Shown piece after piece: positions 58,414 through 64,000 of a DNA stretch of 64,000 nt. The translations under genes were made by a program, and so were the position numbers. How positions within the stretch are numbered: position 1 is the first letter of the stretch; every line of letters begins with the position of its first letter. A model generated the notes under the pieces. It was not told where the DNA came from. It worked only from the letters and a program-made list of their open reading frames with translations, and made no database searches. This DNA is from Lophium mytilinum (Eukaryota > Ascomycota > Dothideomycetes > Mytilinidiales > Mytilinidiaceae), in contig MU004199.1 of assembly GCA_010093605.1 (NCBI GenBank), positions 1,061,609 to 1,125,608 of the forward strand. The letters run 5' to 3'.

Positions 58414-59991
58414 GGTGTCTGTTGGCGTGGAGGAAAGCTCCTTGGCCAAGGAAACGAAAGGCGATGCGAATACCAGCGGGTATGTAGGAATCGTAAGACG
58501 ATTGAAGTACGCTCAAGAAAGTGAAGGTAGAAATTGATGTTGAATAAGCTGGGTAAAGCTGCATGTAGAGTCCAACACTCTCAGGTCAGGGAACTCGAGG
58601 GAGGAAAACGAATGCTCGAAAGATCACAGGAATTGAGTAGCCTTTTGTACAAGCCTCCGAGTCACTTCTAGTCAGTAATTATCTCGCGTATTGATTCACG
58701 CGGGGTATCGAGAACTACGCTTCGAAAACTGGAAACTGTCTCTTTGTCTCGGAACAAAGCTGCGCCTTCGAGCAGACTCCTAAGAGTGGTCGCCCTGCTA
58801 TAGGATTCCCAGGCATAAGCACACCCCATGATCAGAGGATAGTAAAGCGTGGGATGAAAAAAGGCCAACGAGTAACTCGCTTTGATTCATGGTACGCGTC
58901 TTTTTCTGATGCCTCTTTTTGAGCGCCGGAAATGGTACGAGGCTGCCTCAAGGGATGCTCTGTAGTCTCCTATTGGAAATGTAAAGTGATCCAGGCAATG
59001 AGGCAACGCTCCCACCAACGCCGAGCAAGACCTGCTTACAAAGAATCATGCGTTTCATTATAAAAGCGGAATGAAGGAAAGATTTAACCGAAGGCTCATT
59101 TGCGGGGTAAGTTAAGGCGTCAAGAAGGCGAAAGAAACAGCGAAAAATGAGGCTTCGAAGACGAGGGGACGTGGGGTGTTACGCCCGGTTTTAGTATCTT
59201 GCGGAAAGCCTTGCTGACCGGAAGGCTGCAACCCCACAGGTTCATGCGTAGAGGATGTGATAGCTATAGCAATGCTGTAAATATCGTAGATGAAGAGCGA
59301 GATGAGAAGGACGAAGATGGATCGAGGAGATGAGGTTGGAATTTTCGGCTAGACCCGAATCGTCCACAGGGTCCGAGCCCACTAGGCCCAGGTCTTTACG
59401 CCTCTTCCTCATCTTCCTTCTCTCATTTCCAACGAAACACTGTGCACCCCAAACTCACTTCCACTGCAAGCCATGGCTCTTCGCTCAAGGCACAATCCTC
59501 GTATCGATGGGTTCAGCTCGTCTTGGAGATGCAAAACCCAAGGCTTTGCTCCCGCCAGCCTTCCGTGGCAATGTTTGCCTTCTTCTTACACTATTCAAAA
59601 ATAAGGCTTGCGGTCAGATTATTTTGCATGCTGATATATGATTGGTCAAGTATGCAGAGACCATATCCAGGACGTAATCAGCTTGCCTTACCCCACGCAG
59701 ATTGTGTTTCTGCAGCAGACTTCGGTCATCATACTCCTGATAGCTGAGATGAAGCACTATCTTTCATATTCCCCCACTGCAGCCTTTCCGGTTCCCAGAA
59801 CACCTTGAGAACAAGTTGACCGGAGACCGGTCTCCTTCTGATTTCTGCCAGAACGCCGCAATATCCCAACCCTAAGCATATACAAAGTCATGAAGGCTCC
59901 TGCGCCGTTACGTCAAACCAGGCGCCTTGATCTTTTACTCTCTTCATATTGCGAGTTCTCTGTACACCAATGCGACTCGCAATCTACGGTC
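58414..59991. other. intergenic, no gene seen
   Basis: 1.6 kb between divergent genes. Frames at 59330-59747 lack motifs. The reading frame of the next gene is open back to an ATG at 59890, which could be its true start. Confidence 0.4.
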
Positions 59992-62086
59992 ATGGTCACC
60001 ACTTCTTTCGCCGATCTCAATGCTTTCTCGGTCACGAATGCAGAAGAGGCCCGGCTCTGGGTGGAACGCGAAGCTCCAGCGATTCACCCCGGTTTTGGAA
60101 CGAAGCCTATTGAGCCAGACGAGGACTGGAAACCAATTCAGTGCGGACTCCTAATCCAGATCACTATTCAAATGTAATTGAATTAACAGTTACAGTGACT
60201 TCGAAGAAGCTATTAAAGAATATCAATCAAAGAAGAAAGAAAAGAAGCAAAAGGCTCTGGTCAACCACTCTCCAAAGAACCCAGCAACGTGGAAAACTGT
60301 CTTTACGGTTGCAGAGGAAGCGCAAAGGAAATATGAGGAAGATGGCAACAAACTTCACAAGTGGTGTAGACCCAAAGGAGAATATGCCGCCGCGATTGTC
60401 GTATGGCTGGAGCTCATGCCCCAAGGCGACCAATTCAAGACCATACAAGGAGGCCTGACACGGCTTTTTACTGTAATATCTTGTCTGCTTACTTTTTGGA
60501 GGCGTTGCTTCTGACGCGACCTGTTAGGCTGCCGCAAAGATCGCCGAATCTCGTATAAAGATCATGGAATCCTTCGAGGAAGTAACAGCAATGCTACAAT
60601 CGGCATTCGAGAAGCGAAACCTCTATCCCGATAGTGAAGATCTCAAGCTAGCGGCTATCAAACTCTATGTCACTATCTTGAATTCACTAGACGAAATGAT
60701 CTCGTGGTACAATGAAAAATCTTGCAGTAGGTATTTCACGTAGTAATAAGGCCGTTGCATGCTAAAATATCCAGTCAAATACGGCAAATATCTCATGAAA
60801 GGGCCCATTGCCTGCAAAAGGCTCGATGACCTCCTCCTTCGTGCTCGCAGACTCCAAGACGGTTTCAATAGCAAAACTGCTACATTGGAAGGGATGGTTC
60901 ATCGCAAGAACGAGACTTCCGTGGCGAGACTAATGACCCAGATGCCACTAGTTCGGCGCGATACTGGCATGATCAAGAAAGAGTTGCAGAGTGTCCAAGA
61001 ATTCATGTCTCAAGACCGCGAATGGAAGAAATCACAAGAAGCTGGATTGGATAGCAAGAAATGGCTGATTGAGCAGTGCCTTGAGATCTTGCATCATGCT
61101 CAATGTAGGTTTCATGTCCCAAATTATTAGCTCTGCACACGCTGACAGGCCTAGGGAGTTCATTGAGAAGATCGCCGTCGCCTCCGCCTGATTACTCCAA
61201 GGAGTACATCAACCAAGAACAGTTCTTGCAGAGCTTGTATGTAAACGTCAAGATCATGTCTCTGGATATAGAAAACACCTTTCGACAGCGCGACGCGATG
61301 GACGAAGCGTGTCAAGGTCAGCGCGCATGGCTCCTTCAGTCCCGGCAATTCCAAAACATAATCTCCTCACGACAATCGGAGATTCTCCTCGTAGACGGGA
61401 ACGCGGATGGCTTCGAGTTAGAGCGCATCTCTCCAATGTCGGCACTGTGTGCTGCTCTTCTCCGCAGTTTCGAGCATATGCGTCCCGGACCCCCGATGTA
61501 CCTCAGTTTCTTCTGCGGCCTCCACACCAGTTCCAACGATCCTGTCTCCGGTCCTACGGGAATGATGAGAAGTCTTACCGCGCAGCTGCTCCGGATGTAC
61601 GAGTTTCGTTTCGACTTCGTGGACTCGCACCGGTACCGCGACGCGCTGGAGAGCCATGATTTGCACTACCTGTGTGCTGCCTTCGAGAGACTAGTCTACC
61701 AACTGCCAGCAAATACACCAATTTTTTGTATCATTGACAGTATCTCGTTGTACGAACGATCAGAATTAGAGAGCGACCTTGGGCGCATTGCTGCAACGTT
61801 CAAGCAGCTGGGTCTAGACCCGAGCTTGGGGTGCTTCTTCAAAGCTCTCATCACGAGTCCAAACCAGAGCCGGTTCTTCAAGCAGTTCTTCCCACTTGAG
61901 ACACAAGTCACCATTCCGCCACGCGGAAACTGTGATGTAAACGACGTGAATATGGACGACGCCGTTGCGATTGCACGCTCGAGGTCGAGTTCGTTTAATG
62001 GATCATCTTGCGGTGCGTCGGATGATGGGGAGAGTGGATATACCTCGGATGGTGGCTACGAATCTGAAGATGATGAAGATGGATGA
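59992..62086 (+). CDS. DUF7708-like / degenerate STAND-type protein
   Basis: Exons 59992-60140, 60196-60472, 60528-60726, 60775-61104 and 61149-62086 give 630 aa; introns are 44-55 nt, all in phase. An ATG at 59890 in the same frame would add 34 residues. The first half carries a helical domain resembling fungal DUF7708 (VWLELMPQGDQFKTIQGGL, SRIKIMESFEEVTAMLQSAF, SLDEMISWYNEKSC) and a long coiled region. The second half has an ATPase-like layout (ILLVDGNADGFELERISPMSALCAALL, YLSFFCGLH, MRSLTAQLLRMYEF, IFCIIDSISLYER) in which a Walker-B-like strand is visible but no P-loop GxxxxGK is. A Ser/Gly/Asp/Glu-rich acidic tail ends it. It may be a non-ATP-binding relative of NACHT/STAND proteins. Confidence 0.72.
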
Positions 62087-62754
62087 AGGGAACAGGCACA
62101 GCAAGGTCTTTCATAGGATAAGTCTGGGAACTTGGGGCGTACGTATTTCCTGTTTCGGTGCTTGGCGTTCAGGTCATGAGATTGTGCTTTCTACAGTGCC
62201 TTGCCATAGCTCTAGATATCCGTGCGCTTCCCTACGAGTGTTCGAGGGGCCCCAACCCACTATGAAAAACCGGAGGTAGCCGATACACAATTGACCTGCG
62301 TACACCATGTTGACACTGGAGGAGCCTCGCGAGTTTACTAGTAGTCCAAAACATTATACTTCTGCGCTCTTATTCGGAACACTGGAAATCCAAAGAGGCT
62401 GCTCAAGCAGTAGGAAATGAGTGTACGAATTTCTATGACGAGTCGTTGTACTTGATCGTTACTTCTCCCAATCAACGCCCAACCTCTCATGTGTCAAGAA
62501 CAACCTCTCACGCAAGCAAGATCGATAGTCAGCCCGCGCTTTTTCCTTCTCAGTAGTTTCACACTGACAACACACGAAGTCAAATCATTCAATCGACCAA
62601 ATACTTCTCACTCCATTCCAATCCACGTTATCGACATATCTTACAGCCTACGCTGAATATCACGGTTCAAACAAAACGCAACGTCTCTCACTTACACCAC
62701 ACACCTCAACGGAAACCTACTCTGCTCATTTGTCTATCCAAGACCTCACCGACG
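62087..62754. other. intergenic, no gene seen
   Basis: 3' flank of the preceding gene and promoter region of the RING gene. The last ~250 bases are pyrimidine- and A-rich, like a fungal 5' UTR. A poly-C/CA-rich section near 62640-62700 is present. Confidence 0.4.
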
Positions 62755-63360
62755 ATGGCTTTCAGAATCCCTGAAGGAGTTAATGAGTTCGTCGTTAACC
62801 ACATAATCAATATCAACGCCAGCGACATCAGCGACCCTACCGTGCCCGACGAATGCCCGATCTGCCAGGATGATTTTGACGCAAGCCATCCAGCTGTTCG
62901 AATCACGAATAACGACAATTGCAGCCATGTCTTCGGTCGGCCGTGTCTGCTCAGGTGGATCATGAGCGTCAACCGTAATAAGAACAAATGTCCCATATGT
63001 CGGGCTCTTCTCTACTTGAACGTTTCGCTGAATGCTCTGCTCCGAGCCCAAGCACTTGCTGATGCTCTGGAAATACAGGGTGCAAGCTTGCAACTGCTTG
63101 GGGGATCTGGTAGAAATATTTTTGGGGGAGGTGTACCCCGGGCAAGCACTCATAGAGGAATTCGACGAGCTGCGATCGAAAGCAACAGGAATGCACACGA
63201 GAGCAGAGCACATGCACGCAATAGTAGCGGAGAGGGACGCGGAAACCGTGGAGGCCGCGGGAGCCGTGGAGTTCGCAGAAGCCACAGAAATCGCAATGAT
63301 GCGAGTGGCTACGGAGCAAACTCGACGAATCGGAGCGCGAATGCGACGAGACGCAGATGA
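62755..63360 (+). CDS. RING-finger protein (probable E3 ubiquitin ligase)
   Basis: Single exon, 201 aa, ATG at 62755. A RING motif lies at residues ~34-82: CPICQDDF, then NCSHVFGRPCLLRWI and CPICR. One of the eight canonical zinc ligands (the second of the C-X2-C after the His) reads Gly in HVFGRPC, a substitution I recall from other fungal RING proteins of this type. After the RING there is a short helical part, and a C-terminal ~80-residue tail rich in Arg, Gly, Asn and Ser (GRGNRGGRGSRGVRRS), likely disordered and RNA- or nucleic-acid-friendly. No transmembrane segment. Probable ubiquitin E3; the substrate is unknown. Confidence 0.85.
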   Translation: MAFRIPEGVNEFVVNHIININASDISDPTVPDECPICQDDFDASHPAVRITNNDNCSHVFGRPCLLRWIMSVNRNKNKCPICRALLYLNVSLNALLRAQALADALEIQGASLQLLGGSGRNIFGGGVPRASTHRGIRRAAIESNRNAHESRAHARNSSGEGRGNRGGRGSRGVRRSHRNRNDASGYGANSTNRSANATRRR

Positions 63361-64000
63361 ATAATGCGGATTGTTGGATGTTTAACGATGTATACTGGAG
63401 CGGGCACGCGCGCCGGTTTCTTCGAGGCACAGTTGAGCCTATCACTCGCTACTTGGTACGCTACATTAATTCATTCCTTCGCAGCATCTAACAGCATCAG
63501 TGATTCTTTGAGGACAGTCGATACCTCGCATGCCTCTACAAGCAACAACTACTTGGGTACATGACCGTTTTCAGGTGGCCGAGGTAGTCTAGATGTTGTC
63601 AGTATTACTCTTCTAGTGGAATATCAGATGCTCTCAGAAGCTTTCCCATGCCCATACATGCTTGCGATACAGACTAGCTCATCGTACCCACCAAGACTTA
63701 TACTTCGTGTTCATTTATCGTCGACTTCCACTCCATTTCTCGCTGCATCTGCTTGTTAGTCGTCTCGTGAGACAGTCACGCTGGGAGTGAAGCAAGTGGC
63801 ACACTCTTCAACCCCTCTGTTTCGGGTATACCTGTATCCCTCTGCTTGAGTTACTTCAACGAAGTTTCATATAGCCCAAAGTGAAGAGTATCTATCTTGT
63901 TCAGATTTCCGAAAATATCTTCCAGCAACCGAAGCAGTTGGATACACGTGTATGCTCCCAGAGACTAGACCAATCACTTTTCTCACTGATAGCATACAAA
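63361..64000. other. right edge, no gene seen
   Basis: 3' flank of the RING gene. Short frames only. A gene may begin beyond the window. Confidence 0.4.

Noticed and set aside
59161-59235. Stem-like GGAAAGCC/GGAAGGC region as a tRNA
   Set aside because: No T-loop GTTC-A box B and no cloverleaf could be drawn.

Overview
The window is nuclear DNA of a filamentous ascomycete (Pezizomycotina). The protein families fit this best: an ankyrin/HET protein, a NB-ARC/TPR receptor with a HeLo-like N-terminus, an aromatic prenyltransferase, a fungal Arp1-like amidase, a DUF3176 protein and a DUF3425 bZIP. Introns are short (44-69 nt is typical) with GT-AG ends and CTAAC/CTGAC-like branch sites. A 5.3 kb AT-rich block carries the CpA-to-TpA signature of repeat-induced point mutation (RIP). 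The class (for example Dothideomycetes) is a guess. No rRNA, tRNA or CRISPR array was found. All gene models were built by eye. Each chosen exon set keeps the frame through every junction, except the fasciclin gene, which has an in-frame stop. Layout, 0-15 kb: a mitochondrial AFG1-type ATPase (-), a cytosolic-type aspartate aminotransferase (+), a DMATS-type prenyltransferase (+), a fasciclin GPI-anchored protein with a premature stop (-), an RNase H-like protein whose catalytic Glu reads Lys (-), an inverted-repeat element near 13.3 kb, and a single-pass membrane protein (-). Layout, 15-31 kb: an ankyrin-HET fusion (+), a small antisense gene candidate, a DUF3176 membrane protein (-), an unclassified helical plus disordered protein (-), a second single-pass membrane protein (-), and a ten-exon Hsp70-like ATPase with a prion-like tail (+). 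Layout, 31.1-36.4 kb: a RIP-degraded Tc1-like DNA transposon with 198-bp terminal inverted repeats. Layout, 36.5-64 kb: an alpha/beta hydrolase (+) 114 bp from the transposon, an NLR-type receptor (-), a small Cys-rich protein (+), a CmcJ/NvfI-like oxygenase (-) divergent from a secreted amidase-signature protein (+), the HRQ1 helicase (+), a DUF3425 bZIP regulator (+), an alpha/beta hydrolase (-), a large DUF7025-type AAA+ ATPase (-), a DUF7708-like/degenerate STAND protein (+) and a RING-finger protein (+). Housekeeping genes (AFG1, aminotransferase, HRQ1) sit among genes of the fungal self/non-self recognition type (HET, NLR, Hsp70-like, DUF7708-like). The accessory genes cluster around the RIP-mutated transposon. 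Single CpA-to-TpA type changes can also explain two damaged single-copy genes (fasciclin, RNase H). No single new system is proven. The best candidates for something new are the large two-gene Tc1-like element and the Hsp70/HET/NLR neighbourhood.
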